Origin: Gossypium raimondii
Taxonomy: Eukaryota; Streptophyta; Magnoliopsida; Malvales; Malvaceae
Length of the DNA: 64,000 nt
Direction: 5' to 3'
NCBI RefSeq assembly: GCF_025698545.1
Contig: NC_068570.1
Span: 52,409,924 to 52,473,923, forward strand
Shown: positions 10,915-24,325 of the stretch, piece after piece
Numbering within the stretch: position 1 is the first letter of the stretch
Layout of the letters: every line of letters begins with the position of its first letter
The notes under the pieces: generated by a model
Databases searched by the model: none
Told to the model about the DNA's origin: nothing
The model's input: only the letters and a program-made list of their open reading frames with translations
Translations under genes and position numbers: made by a program

Positions 10915-13871
10915 TCAAAAACTCGCCTCCTCCGTAGTAGGACGCCTCAAGAAATATCGTAAACTATTAGCAAGAACCTGCCAGATTTCATGCAATCAAA
11001 CCACTCATTAAAATGACATCATAGCAAGCAATTACGATGTATGCCCTACCTTACCTAAATGATTAATACCATACATACAGATTGCAATTGTAGAACTCTA
11101 CTTTGACCTTCTTTACAAACCCCGCAACAAATGTGCAGTATGGGTTAAACTTAATGTTCATTGCTCTTTACCTGCTGCAGAGGCCTGATGATAGCTTTAC
11201 CCTTGTAGCTGACGTGAAACTTTGCCTTTGCCAACAACCCCTATGTCTCAAAGGTAAAAGTGAGAAAACTAATATCATTAGGCTAATTCAAGATGACAAC
11301 ATATGAAAGAGAATGAGTAACTGGCTCACCTCAGTGTCGAACTCCCCAGACTCAACGGTGATGTTGATGTCAGTAATAATTTTGACAAGATCCACCAGCA
11401 ACCCTGGACGGTCAGCAGTCTCCACATAGAGCAAGCTGAACCAAATTTATTTACGAAACAAAGTTATACAGAAATGAACCAATACTGCAAGCCAGAACAT
11501 ATCATCTCTTTCATTTTAATAAACAAGTATGGTGCCAAGGCCTATAATCTTAATTAAGCTATCAAAATTACAAAGGTAGTGAATGCATTTGACTACAGCA
11601 TCCATTACCTACGATCAGAACCATCATCATCAACTCTTATGTGGGTTGCAATGTCCACATCAACCTGAGGAATCCCAGCAAAGCAAAATTTAAACCAAGG
11701 ACCAAGGTTATTGTGGGATATCATTCTCAGCTTAATAGTTTATGGACAATTCATATCATTTATGATCAGTTGCATCAGTCTCTGTTGCAAGCATGGAAAA
11801 TATCTTTTGGGATTACAACAAATTTCAACGTAACAGTCTTCTTGTAGCTACCGTAAAACTTGTTTCACCAAACATTCAACACAGGAAAATGCTGGACTTA
11901 CTGAGTGAGCAGAAAAGATGAACTTTGCAAGAAGAATATACCTTTTCTTTTGGTGGCTCAACGCCGAAGGTTGCACCCATAGCTAACTGGGAACTTGATT
12001 CCTGGACCACAAATTAACATTTGATAGCTTTTACTAGGAGATTTCTCATTAGGAATTAGTAAAAAGGAATAGGTGATTACTGGATGATATTCAAGTAAGT
12101 TGTTAATAATCGTCAAACGTATTGCCTCAAGCAGTTCTGGTTCCTCAACTTTCCTTCCAGTACTACTACAGAAAAGAACCAATGCCATGTTAGTAAAGTT
12201 GCATTGAAAATAGATATTATAACAATACAACTGATACTAACATTCACTTTTCATTTGAGTGTGTTTTATTAACTGCATTGAATTTCTGAAGTTGAATATC
12301 CCATGATTCTATTCGCTTTGCCACAATGACAAGATTTTAGTTCGAGAAAAATGAAGAGTTATAATTCTGGCCAATAATTCAAGGAAAATGGTGATATAAA
12401 CTCTTGAAGATTCTAAAACTAAAACAATTTGTAATGCTTCACACGCTCACACATCATTCCATTGTCACGTTTGTGTTATTTAGGAGCATGTACAATTACA
12501 GCTTTAATCACTTAAAAATAATCCTAGACGATAATTATAAGAACTACTTATCATTAAGCTGAATTAGGGGAGGATTAACAACAAACAAGAAGAAAATTAC
12601 AGTCATTAACTGCTGATAGCTAAACCTTACAGAAAATGTAAAATGCTATAAACGATCAACAAGTTTGTATTCTGTTTCCAAGAAAGTGCAAGATGAAGAC
12701 AAGTTAAAAGGCATACGACTTACGCCTTAGTGATGGCAAACTTGTTATGCTTCCCAGATGAATCCAGATAGACATTTGCTTTAGAAACATTCAACCCCAG
12801 ATTTTTTAGTGCATTCATCTGCAACTCATTCACTAATAGTTAGATTATACACGATAGATTCTTATCATACAAAAGTGAAGATCCAATATCTCATTAGGAA
12901 AAGCAAATTAAGTAAATGGATTTATACAGTATCCAAAAGAGCTCCAAGCCGATCACCAAAGGTTATTTCCACTACGGTGGCATCTGGATCAGAGTCTTGG
13001 TCAATTATAACTTTGGGGGTTGGAACTGTATCAGTGTCCTGGAAACTTCCATCACTCTTCAAGTATACAACCATAAGAATAGGAACTTTAGCCAGTTAAT
13101 ACATAGTTAAAATTCAGCCAAATATATATACATATATATATATATCATTGTTCTTCCATACCTCCACAGCTGTGGCTGATGATGTTGCTCGTGGAATGAT
13201 CCCCATCATTGAAAATGACAATCTAACACTGTAATGATTAAAAGTGAAGATGCAATTTAGCAAGAGATTAGGTATCAAGATACAAAAAAAACTATCGAAC
13301 AATGTTTAACAAGCAAGAATCCAGTTTAAAAGTAACCGTAGTAAATTGATGAAACATTTGGAGATACAAACTTACACACAGAACACAAACTTGTTTAAAT
13401 GTGTGTGTGTTTCTTCATTGGCATAAATGAAAGAGTCCCACGGGCCTTAAATTGCGATGTATGATTCAGTTCCTAACATAATGATTCGTTTCTTCTAATT
13501 GGAGACACCCATAAGCTGATTTATGCATTTCAGTCAGATTTACAAATGCATTGATGTTTTTACTTGAAGCAACAGAAAAGTCATCTTAAAGAGTACTCAA
13601 ATCAACAATTTCAGCACCCAGAGTAGGAAGTATCCAGATACTAACCCTCCCCCCCACCCCCGCGCGCGCAAAAAAAAAAGAAGAAGCTAAATTTAACAAT
13701 GAACTGGATTGAAGAAAGGTACCTTCTTTTCTCAAGAATGTTGGGTGGTGTGGTGACAAAGGCAGCAGACCAAGAATGGTTTTTGAAATCAAAAACAGGA
13801 AAATTAAGCTTGTTAGTGTTGCTTGAAAAGTATACACCACAATTAGCAGCAGAAGCCATAGCCACAGCCAT
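10915..13871 (-). CDS. ACR11: Chloroplast ACT-domain protein, ACR11-like
   Basis: Ten coding exons: 13871-13723, 13228-13162, 13038-12928, 12818-12724, 12165-12081, 12001-11942, 11664-11609, 11435-11330, 11240-11172 and 10977-10915. All introns have GT/AG ends and phases agree, giving 286 residues, close to the roughly 290 of Arabidopsis ACR11. Residues 1 to about 60 are Ser/Ala/Asn-rich, like a plastid transit peptide. The first ACT domain starts near 93 ([17 protein letters not shown]). The second is about 208-265 ([19 protein letters not shown]). The end [12 protein letters not shown] is typical of this subgroup. ACT domains bind amino acids, and ACR11 is reported to work with plastid glutamine synthetase. 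Exon 5 begins at a TAGTAG tandem acceptor. No lesion is seen. Confidence 0.93.
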
Positions 13872-14180
13872 TATAATAGAACAAAAAAAAAAGCTGAAGC
13901 TGAAGAAAGGAGAAAATGAAGAAAAAAAAAAAGATAAAGAGATGAGAAAGAAGCAGCAAAAACCAAAGAAAAATGTTATGTGAGAAGGTTCAAGAAATGA
14001 GAGTGGGATCTCGTTTTATCCGCCATGAAAATGAGAGAGAGAAAGAGACGTCTCACATATTTTGCTCCTCTCTTTTTTAACTTTTTATTCCTTTTTTTTT
14101 TTTTACTTTTTCTGAATTCGGTTAATAATAAGCACACGACCCAATCTTAGTCCTTTTCTGCATATATTATATACGATCAG
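13872..14180 (-). promoter_or_regulatory. 5' leader and candidate promoter of the ACR11-like gene
   Basis: On the minus strand a TATA-like stretch (GTATATAATATATG, 14164-14177) lies about 300 bases before the ATG and is followed by a CT-rich leader. A GAGACGTCTC palindrome with an ACGT core sits at 14046-14055. ACGT cores bind bZIP factors in many light-regulated genes. The assignment is inferential. Confidence 0.4.
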
Positions 14181-15095
14181 GAATGAGAGGGTTTAGATGT
14201 AAATGAAGGTGCAAACTTTGGGTTAATTAACTTGGTGAAACTGTTGCCATCAAATGGTTGAAATCAATAGGTCTCTTTTATTTTGTACATGTGATACATG
14301 TGAGCCTCCCTTGCCCAGCTCTCGCAAAAGTTAGACATGATTGATTCAATATTGATTAACATTACACTTTGACAAGCATTTTTATTTGAACCTCTAGAAA
14401 TGATCATTTTATGTCCAATTAGAAAGGACCACTTAGTGGTAAGTGATGCATCTATGAAAGTGACTATGAAGTTGTAGAAGTTTAGATAAGATGAGATAAA
14501 AATGACCACACATTCAATTTCAAGGGTCATATTTTGTATGATTGTCTTATTATTCTAGGCCTTGGGGGATCCCCAAAAGAGTGGGGATCTCTGTGGAGTT
14601 TAGAATTATACAATGCAGATTAAAATCAAACCAAATATCTCATTACAATTTCAATCTACAAAATACAATAACCCAGCAACTTCACTGGATAATATTTTAT
14701 CAGCACAATATCCAACGACTCTAAAATTAATGGAAGAAAAAAAAATGGTCTTCTCTTATATGTATCCCAATGTCACCAAGAGATGCATGATACATAATCT
14801 GTGTATACCCACAATTTTGATTTTACATCTTAATCAATCCCAGTAAAGAAAACCTGTATTGAAAGAAAAAAAAATAAAAATGAACCCTCAAAAGCTCAAA
14901 CCTTACATGAATCCTTTGCAACTGATCTCTATATCAAGTTTTTTCATCAAACAAGGTGAACCAAATTACCTCTACTCATATTTTTTGCCATATAAAACTG
15001 AAATATTTTCACAAAGGAAATGTAGAAATCACAGTCATTAACCAGCTCCACCATACAAATTTCCTACAATTTGACATCATAGCTTCGTCCTCCTC
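14181..15095. other. Interval between ACR11-like promoter and hnRNP 3' end
   Basis: About 14560-15095 probably holds the 3' untranslated region of the RNA-binding protein gene (minus strand). The rest, 14181-14560, shows no gene or recognised repeat. Confidence 0.4.
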
Positions 15096-17974
15096 CTATG
15101 CAGCAATTCCTGGAAAAGAAGATGATTAAGAGGAAATGAGTACCACAAGGAAAGCACAGAAATTAACATTATCTGTTTCTCAACTACTAACATTATCCTA
15201 AAAAGGGGAGGGCCTCCAGGTATCAAGTACTGATTAATGTTTTACATGGTTTGCAGTGTAATCTTATACTAAGTATAGACAATGATGCAGTCTATGCATG
15301 CATGAAAAACAAGGTAGCAAGTAGACAAGATTTAGAAAATGGCATGTACTATTAACTTGCAATAACTTGTTTCAAACACAAGTTTTTGAAGGAAATTAAT
15401 GCTGTTCGAAAGAAAGGTACTGAAAGGTATATGGTCAATGTCATCTTTAAGATGGTCAACAAGAAAAATGAAACTGCCAAGGAAGCATTTATTCTCAAAC
15501 CAGATTTAATTATTTTGTAAATGGAAACTAATAAATACATACATCTGTAAAACTAGTTTAACATTGTTAGAAATGCTTTCAGCCTAAACTAGTGCACATT
15601 CCCTACATCTGTTGATCAGAGTTCTAGATCCTAAAGATGCAGAGAGCCGTTAATAAGTATAAGAAAACAATGAGCTTATCTGAGGAAAAAGAAAAGGAGA
15701 ATAATGAAACGGACAAAGAGAAAAGAAATCAACTTACCTCTATCTGACTGCATATTGGGAACACCATAACCACCAATGTAGCCAGTAGGGCTATTAGTCC
15801 TAACATCTGAAGTTGAGTTTCCCAGGCCAAAACCAAAAGAACTAGATCGCTGTAGGTCTAAGGGTGCAGGGAGCCAAGTGGAATCCCCATAAAATGACCC
15901 ATTTTCATCTATATCAGCATAAGCCCCATTATAACCACCATTTGAAGCACCTTGGGATGATACCTGTGCAACACCGGCCGCACTGTTTCTATCATAGCCT
16001 ATCCCTCCTGATCCAACCACAATGTCTCCACTTCCATATCTAAGATTGCCACTGTTGTAAGCAAAAGCAGCTCCACCTTGACCTGAAGTAGGAGAGGAAT
16101 CCCAAAGTGCTCCAATGCTGCCAAAAGAATTCACACCTGAATTCCCACTTCCAGAGCCCACAATAGGACTAGAGTTTGAGTTAGTAGCATGGTTAAGACC
16201 TCCATTTCCCCACATATTTCGACCTGCTAAGTTTAAGATAGAACTATTTCCTCCACTGCCCCCACCATACCCAAGGAGGCTAGCAAACCTGTCTGGCTTT
16301 CCATTAAATGAAGCATTCAATCCCCGTCCGTAACTGAGGTTAGAACTAAGGTTTGAGCTTCCTCCATAACTTGGACTCAAATTTGGTTCAAAATTCAGTC
16401 CCATCCCATAACCAGGGCTCAATGGAGGAAATCCATTCCGACCAACAGTAACTGGACTAAATCTACCTTCCGCTCTAACACCATAACCTCCAACTGAACT
16501 AGCATAATTCTGCATGTAACCATTAAGGAAGCTATTGACCCTACTCAGACCAAAGTTATATCCACCTAACTGGTTCTGACTTGGCCCCGGAGATGATTCT
16601 TTGGGGACAGCCCGTTTGACCTCAACCATTTTTCCATTAAGTTCATGAAATGTTCTCTGCAAGACTTTATCCACAACTTCCTCTGAATCATAAGTTATGA
16701 ATCCAAAACCGCGTGGCCTCTGAGTATTGTGATCATACATCACAACAACATCTGTAATTGTGCCAAACTGCTCAAAATACCTCTTAAAGTCACTCTCAGT
16801 AACTGTAGATGCTAACCCTCCTACAAATATCTTTTTTGTTCGAGCAGGACCAGGTGATCCATGAATGCTAACATTGCTTTTGTTTAGAATGTTACGGTCA
16901 TCCCTAGGAACTGCCTTCTTTGCCTCAACCTGAAAGAGAAAACCAGGACAGAGAAAGTGGAGTTTAACATAATTCAGTTTAACAACACAAATCCAAGTTT
17001 CTCAAGTGGACAAACCCTTTGAATCTTAATGTAGATAGGCATCACCCATAGTTGTTTAACTTTCCCAAATTTTATTTTCCACATCATGGAAACCTATACT
17101 ATTCACAGTTGAGGAACTTTGAAAAACGATGTATAATATGCTCTTCCACATAATATAGATTTTAATTTTGCAACGCTCTAGGGTCATAAGTTGCAAAGTC
17201 TCTTTGATGCTAAATTATTACCAATGGTCCTTTTCAAAATTAGCAAATTTGCCTTCTTAATGCAATTGTAACAAGAAAGTTTGTACTATTTCTTGGCATT
17301 AATCTTTCTGTTCTAAAATAAGCACCGGTTCTCGTAAAAAATTATTCTACAACTTAAAGCGAATCCTACAGATGATTTAAACTGCAAAATAAAGCAATTG
17401 ACATTCAAGATATTGAGGACTCAATGGCCTACTTTTGCCTTAGAAAGAGAAATACATATTGCCAGTGTAGTTCTTACTCAATAGCAACATGTTGCCAAGC
17501 AAACCTCACAATGAACAATATATGCTTAAAAAAAACGTAAGGAGAAATCGTTTAATAAAGCTAATACAACCTTAAGAGAAAACATAGTAATATGAATGAA
17601 TGGCATCAAAATGAATCAGGACAAGAAACTTGCCAGTTCTAAATCATTAAATTTTATGTTATATGATTCATGACATGAAAGGAAACCAATAAAATAGTAC
17701 GGTTTCAAATTTATCATGTTATAAGAGAGTTAAAATAAAGGTAGGAACTTACGGTTCTACCATCTATCATATGCTTTTCCATAACAACTCTTTCTGCGAC
17801 AGCCGGGTCGGCAAACACGACGAACCCGAATCCACGGGCACGACCGGTAGCCCGATCCTTCATTATCACAGCTTCAACAACTTCCCCAAAAGTCTGAAAA
17901 TATTCTCTAAGACGGTCCTCATTTGTGTCCCAAGAAATCCCACCAATGAAAAGCTTGCCAAGTTCCATTTCCAT
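15096..17974 (-). CDS. hnRNP-like RNA-binding protein with two RRMs and a Gly/Asn/Ser-rich tail
   Basis: Three coding exons (17974-17753, 16929-15738, 15109-15096) give 475 residues. The last exon encodes only GIAA and the stop. RRM1 (about 6-80) has RNP2 LFIGGI and RNP1 RGFGFVVF. RRM2 (about 107-184) has IFVGGL and RGFGFITY. The remaining 290 residues are low-complexity Gly/Ser/Asn/Tyr-rich, as in the plant hnRNP A/B and RNP1 group. These nuclear and cytoplasmic proteins bind mRNA in splicing, export or stress granules. I chose the ATG at 17974 (MEMELGKLFIGG) because a splice acceptor (TGTGTTCAG/C) lies directly before it; an in-frame ATG at 18007 would fall in the leader intron. No lesion is seen. 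Confidence 0.92.
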
Positions 17975-18718
17975 GCTGAACACAGAAATCCAATCATCTT
18001 TTATCATTGTTCAATGGAATTCCAGGCAATCATAAACATACAATCACCTTCGTCTAAAAGAAACATAGAAATCAAGTCTTCTCCTAGATCAGTTCAATTA
18101 AAATTCAACTAGAGAAGATAGGAAACATCGGATCTAGAACGAGGCAAGGTATTCATAATTTAAGGCAATTCAGAATCCAACATCATGTCTTAAAGAAAAA
18201 TCCACCATAAAACATTGTAATGCAGATTAAACAAAGGAAACTATACCTTATCAAAATACAGAAAATCAAGCAAAGCCGGGTTATTTATATCAATATAAAG
18301 AGATCGGGTGCTGTTGGATTCAATCGAAAAGCATGAGACCAATTACCGATCAACTATCAATCGACCAACAATCCAGGATTCCTAAAAACCAAACCAAAGA
18401 AAGACCCAAGCTTAATAAGAAATGAGATAAAAGAGTCAATACCCAGAAATGATATTAGAGCAAATAATGAAAAAAAAAAAACAACCTTTGATGGTTATGT
18501 TTTTATTTAGTTTTAAAGAGATGATGATATTAAATTTACAAAAGAAAAAAAAACCCAGATGGGAAAAGTAAAAGAATCTAAGATCTGAGAAGAAGCATAA
18601 TAAGAAGAGAGAGGGCTTAAAAGGCCCTCCTTTCTTTCTTTCTTTTTTTTTTTGGTTTTTTTTCTTTGTTTTTGTTGCAGCTAATGTTTTTGATACCAAT
18701 GGGTTGGAACTATATATA
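17975..18718 (-). promoter_or_regulatory. Leader intron, CT-rich leader and TATA box of the hnRNP-like gene
   Basis: On the minus strand a TATATATA box lies at 18718-18711. It is followed by a T/C-rich leader, a candidate donor (GATAAG/GTATAG near 18247) and the acceptor right before the start codon. A leader intron just upstream of the ATG is common in plant RNA-binding protein genes. The exact transcript ends are not known. Confidence 0.5.
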
Positions 18719-18739
18719 CATGCGTAAATGAAAGGACTC

Positions 18740-20380
18740 TGTGCATCAAAGAGAGAGAGGCATAGACGTGTGAGTGAAAATCAATTTAGATGAAAATAGA
18801 TATTAAAAATAAAAATTGTAATTTTTTCTTTTTTGTATTTTAAAAATTTTCTTTTTTAAAGAGAGAGAAAAGAAAGGTTCGGCTATCCGTCTATGTAAGA
18901 AAAGCTTTTACTTAGGAATCCATGAACATGGTGACTTTCTAAATTTGTCTTTCTATTAATCTATTTTCTTTTTTATTTTTCTTTTAATATAATTAAGAAT
19001 AGATGATGTAAACCGATTCGCGTTCCGTACATCTCGATCGATCTAATTCAATTCAAATTAAATAATAGATATTTTTATCTTCGGATCCGTTCGATATGAA
19101 TTTAAATGTAATGATTTCAATTTTTATTTTATTTTTTTACTAATTACACTTTTCTTCTTAAGATAGACAAATTAGGTGGTCCTAACTAATATGGATATGG
19201 TCCATTGATTTAATTGCTAAATGTTTTATTTAGTTAATAATCATGCCATGATTTTTAAACTATATATAGACACCTCTAGATTTTAAAATAAATAGGTAAA
19301 TTCATGAGTTGGAAGATTAATTTAACTCTATGCGTTTTTTTATTTATTTTTAATTATTAAATGCCTTTTAAAAATATATAAAATAAATGTTACAGACTTA
19401 ACAAGTTTGATTTTGCGTCAAGAAATATTTTTCTTTTGAAAGGAATATTTTTTTAATGTGAGTTTCGCTTTTAAATCCATAAACAAATTTAAATATTATA
19501 TATAATGCAATTTTGAATAAAAATGTTTTATATTAAAATATTTATAAAATTATATCAACAAATAGTAAAAAAATTATTTGAATTTATTGGTTTTATGTTC
19601 AATTTTCAAATGATGTATTTTACGAATATTAAAAGATAATAATATTATTATAATAATATTAATTATATTTTAATGTTATAAAAGAAAATACATATATGTT
19701 TAGAAAAATTAAACCATTAATGTATAATTTGTATTAAATATTGTATTAATTATTCAATAATAAATGTATAAATTTAATTGATTAAAAGATAAATGGATAC
19801 TTTTAAAAATAAATAAATGGATAATTAAACTAATAATAATTCATTGGTGTGGTTTTAACCAAAAATATTATCAAATTTATCATATCATATTATAAATTTT
19901 CAAGGGTTCAATATAAAATTTTGAAGTGATGAAATATAATTTAAGGATAATTTATTTACTTATCAATCTCTGCGGATTTAATCTTATATTTTTAGTATTT
20001 TGGTTAAATTTTTCCATTAAATTCATTTAAAAATTAGGAAAAATTATAAATTTAATCCCCTTATCTTCTGTTGTCAAATTGGATAAATTCCATCGTAATT
20101 TAATAAAACCATTACAGACCACACCAACTCCTGATATGGTAACTCACATGATCGTCTACATCATCAGTGCTATGTCATAACAAAGGAAAGTTTCAAAATT
20201 GCAAAAAAATCCAAAAAAAAAATTTGTTACAAACTTAAATTATCTCCTTAGAGAATGTAAACACCTAATCAATAAATCATAGCTTAGATTTAAAATAAAT
20301 CTCATGTAGTAATGAACAATTATAGGAGCAAAAAAATTTATATCAAAGTTTAGTTATTTAACAACAAAATGCAATACTCA
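18740..20380. other. AT-rich gene-free DNA
   Basis: No convincing coding sequence. Fragments near 20040-20160 (TTTAATCCCCTTATC and similar) look like decayed MITE or LTR pieces without clear borders. Confidence 0.5.
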
Positions 20381-20383
20381 GAT

Positions 20384-20730
20384 TTTAGGTTAAAATATAC
20401 TAAAGTTCTTATACTTTTAAAATTTTGGAATTTAGTCATTATATTTCTATTTTTAATAATTGTCTCTTTAATTTTCAGATTTCAAAATTAAGGCCTAACT
20501 GTTAACCGTGTTAAAAATTATTTTGTTAAATTTTGGTTCATTATAACATCATTTTTAATTACATGATTACCAAGTGAATTTTTTATTATTTTAAAATGTC
20601 ACGCCAATAAATTTAACAATATTAACAGTTGGACCTGAATTTTAAAATCTAAAAAATAAAAAAAATTAAATTTCAAATTTATAAAAAGAATACCCGAGTT
20701 TTATTATATGTTTAATAAATTTACGAGGCA
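20384..20730. repeat. Dispersed repeat, copy 1 (TAAAATATACTAAAGTTC family)
   Basis: This stretch closely parallels 61046-61311 plus 62976-63095. Both contain the same order of phrases: AAGTTCTTATACTTTTAAAA-like, TTTAGTC, AAAATTxAGGxCTAACTxTTAAC and GTTGGACCTGAAT. It is non-coding and probably an old MITE or LTR derivative. Confidence 0.65.
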
Positions 20731-22495
20731 AAAGAAAATGAAATTGAGCAAGGAATTTAAGAAGGAAATGTTGATTTGAAGTGTTGACTAACGGTAATTC
20801 TAACGTTTGAATCTAAACCACTTAATTTCCCTCCCTTTATTGGCATTTATAGGCAAACACATTCATTTTAAGAGAATGAGAAGTCACGAAAACGAGAATA
20901 GTGGAGTTTGGAAAATAGAAAAATATAATTCTAATTAAAATCGTGGATATGAGCAAACAAAGCATGCTAGTGATTTCTTTTTATTATTCTAGAACGTCTT
21001 TTTATATTTCTAGATTTAAAAAATAAATAGATTATATGCTTCATAATTTTATAAAAAAATTAACGTTTTACAAAATAAAATAAAAACTATCACATGTGAC
21101 AAATTAATTGGTCTGTCAATTTATTTTAAAAGCCAACATGATTAACCATAAATTCTATTAACGGAGGAGCTTGATTGATTATTTTAATTAATAACAAAGA
21201 TTCGATTAAATGTGAATTTAATATGAGAGTTTAAATAATTTTTATTTTTATTTTTGACATATAATTATTTTTTAGAAAAATTCAATAACGAATAAAATTA
21301 ATTTATGAAATTTTTACCAAATAAATAAATGTTTTTGGACACGGATAGCTTTGCATCCAAGTTTTAATATTAATAAAAACAATTTAAAAGAAGAAAATAA
21401 AAAAGGTGGGGAGACAGGAGAGTGGAGAGAAGTGTTACAACTTACAAAGACAGAAGAGACTGCTTGCTTGTACGCCCCACTCGTCGCATCCAATACTTAA
21501 CAAACACCTAACATTTAACATTCATTCACTATCCATAATATGGATTCATATATTTAATTTTATTTTTTTATTATTTTGAATAATATTTAGACTTAAACAT
21601 TTTAATTAAAATATAAATAATAAAAAAGTTTGGATTTAAAAATAGATTTATAAATTTAATTTTAAATTTTATAAAAATTACATATATTTAACATCTCTAT
21701 CCTATAAAATTGTTGAATTAGAGGTGAAATTTATTTAAATTTTAATTTTCTCTTATTAGTAAAAGTATTGTAGAGGCTCATGTGTTAGAAGATAGTTAGT
21801 ATTTTGTCTTTTCCACTACAAAATAGACAAATTAATTATTATATGTTATTTTAAAGAGTAAATCGGTTGCTGATTGAATCTTAGCTCAGTTGATATTGGT
21901 ATTGTTGCCAATACAAGAGGATGTGGCACTGAAGCGTACTATTCGCTTATTTAAGGATTAGAAAGGGATTATGACTAATTCAAGGAATTATATCAAAAAA
22001 TCAAAATCAATTTACTATTTAATTTAATTTACCCGGAAAAAAATTTGGTTAGATAAAAGATTGTAGGTGTATGATTGCTTAAAAAGAAAAAACTTGATAA
22101 CAAATGGTGAGAGTTCATCACATGCATGACGTTCTGTCTGGCAGCACAATTTCATCACTTTCTTTTTCCTAATATCACATTATTACTATAATCATATATA
22201 TTATTTTTTAAAAGTTTATTATTATAAATATATATTCGAACAATTATTAATATAAAATACAAAATTATATATATGTTTTTTAAAATAATTTAAATGAGAA
22301 TAAATAAGTATAGTAATAAATATAAAATAATGAATCAACTCCTGCTCCTACCTCTTAATTCACATTTCCAACAACCGCCCTTTCCGTAGACTAAGACCTT
22401 TCTTATTATTTTTCTCAACGTCAGAGTTGTATATGTTTTCGATTTCCACTCTCCCATTGGCCGTAACCAAAATCTCCATCACATCATCCACTCAA
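20731..22495. other. AT-rich gene-free DNA
   Basis: No gene or bordered element is recognised. Slightly higher G/C patches near 21400-21480 and 22330-22490 have no long frame. Confidence 0.5.
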
Positions 22496-22519
22496 ACATA
22501 CATACATACATACATACAT
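22496..22519. repeat. (CATA)n microsatellite
   Basis: About six perfect CATA units. Confidence 0.9.
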
Positions 22520-22789
22520 TAATCGGAGATTCTCAAAAATTTTGGAAATTTCTTACTAACTCCCATAACTTTTTTGAAAATTTCAATTAGGCTCTTCCAA
22601 ATATTTTAGAAAATTCTCATTAAGCTCTTCAAAAAAAATTGAAAAGTTCAATTAAGTCCCCAAATAGTGAAGCTGCGTAATGAAGAGGGCAATTGTAGTT
22701 TTTTTTGTATATGGTTTAATTCTTTCCTCAAACTCAATCTCTCTATTTTCTTTTTTAGGCTTAAGAGAGTGTAAAAAACATTTAAACTA

Positions 22790-23760
22790 AAAAAAAAAAA
22801 AGAAAAACAAAGTAATTAAGCTCCTCTTTTTTTCACTCAATTGAGCACTTGAACTTTTAAAATGCATCAAAAAGGCTCTCAAACTTCTTCAAAAAAAAAG
22901 CAATTAAACTCCTACTTTTTTTTTCACTTAATTGGGTACTTGAACTTTCAAAATACACCAAAAAGACCCTCAAAATTTTTAAAAAAGCAATTAAGCCCCC
23001 CCTCTTATTAAAAATTAGAAAAAAATTATAAAAAATAATAAATTTTAGAAAAATTATTAAATTTCAATAAAATATAAAATTTTAAAATTTATTAAAAATT
23101 AGTTTTTTATAAAAATCGTAAAAATAAAATATTGTAAAATTTTATAAAAATCATAAAAAATTAATGACCCTAGTTTTTTCAATTAAAGTCATCACATGTC
23201 GCAACACAACAGTGACATGTGGTGAAAATGATAAATAAAAATAAAACCAATAAAAGTTATAGAAAAATTATAAAATGCTTCTTTGGTATATGATAATTTT
23301 ATAATTTCTTTTCTGAAATTAGTATTTTTTACATTTTGTATAATTTTCTTACGACTTTATAAAATTTTATAATTTTTATATTCTATATATTTTATAATTT
23401 TTACGATTTTTATACAATTTTTATATTTTTATACAATTTTATATTTTTCTAATTTTTAATAAATTTTAATATTTTTTAATTAAAATTTAATAATATTTAT
23501 AGATTTTAATTTTTATAATTTTAATAAAAGCAGGGTTTAATTGTTTTTTTTAAGTTTGAGGTCTTTTTGATGCATTTTGAAAGTTCAAGTACCAAATTGA
23601 GTGCAAAAAAAAGTAGGGAATTAATTGTTTTTTTAAAAGGTTTGAGGTCTTTTTATGTATTTTAAAAGTTCAAGTACTAATGAGTGCGAAAAAAAGTAAG
23701 AACTTAATTACTTTTTTTTTAAAATTGAGGACTTTTATCCACTTAAACTTTTTTAACATT
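22790..23760. mobile_element. Foldback-type element with compound inverted ends
   Basis: The left arm (about 22807-22990) holds two tandem copies of a roughly 92-base unit (AATTAAGCTCCT, then CACTxAATTGxGxACTTGAAC, then a polyA-flanked CTC). The right arm (about 23525-23745) carries two copies of the same unit inverted (GTTCAAGTACxAAxxTGAGTGC). The interior is extremely AT-rich. It has a small central hairpin (TCATCACATGTC near 23190, GACATGTGGTGA near 23214). There is no coding capacity. Confidence 0.65.
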
Positions 23761-24034
23761 TGAAACTTAGTTCTTAGAATTTTATTTCTACAAGTTTAAT
23801 ATCTCTACTTATCTTATTTAATAATTAAATTATGATTAATAACATTGTTAACAGAAAGAATAATTTTAAAAGTATAAAGAGTACAAAAATTTGTCATATT
23901 TATCAACAAATAGGCTTATTCTTCTAGTATAGTAGTTTTCTAATTAATTAAAATTAAATAAAAAAATGAAGAAGTAATCATTTTGTAGTCAAATTTTAAA
24001 TTTATAATGAGATAAAAATATCATAAAGGTTAGA

Positions 24035-24325
24035 AGTTAAATTGCATTTTACCTCATCTATTAAAACGGACAATTTAATTCATGTATGTTAAATCAATGA
24101 GCAAATCGATCTTTTCTTTTAAAAATTTTATTCATTGGTACTGTTAAAAACTAGTGTGACTAACAGAATAGTCAGATAACAATATATGGTATGCCACATA
24201 TACCTCATGTTGATGCATAGAGATCAGTTATTAACAATAGAAATAGATGAAATTTTTAACGGAATGACTAATTTACTCTTAGACCTAACGTATAAAGATT
24301 AATTTACTTACTTTTTTTAATAGAG
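24035..24325. mobile_element. MITE-like inverted repeat
   Basis: The left end (TTTAATTCATGTATGTTAAATCAATGAG) and the inverted right end (TTAATCTTTATACGTTAGGTCTAAGAG) match approximately. The paired phrases AAATTTTATTCATTxGTACTGTTAA and its inverse face each other around a centre near 24200. It is non-coding. Confidence 0.55.

Noticed and set aside
13699..13983. Lys-rich 94-codon plus-strand frame
   Set aside because: It is antisense to exon 1 and the leader of the ACR11-like gene; the Lys run comes from a polypurine leader.
16115..16333. 72-codon plus-strand frame
   Set aside because: It is the antisense shadow of the Gly/Ser-rich tail of the RNA-binding protein.
17975..18007. Upstream ATG for the RNA-binding protein at 18007
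   Set aside because: A splice acceptor directly before 17974 places it in a leader intron, and the family begins close to GKLFIGG.
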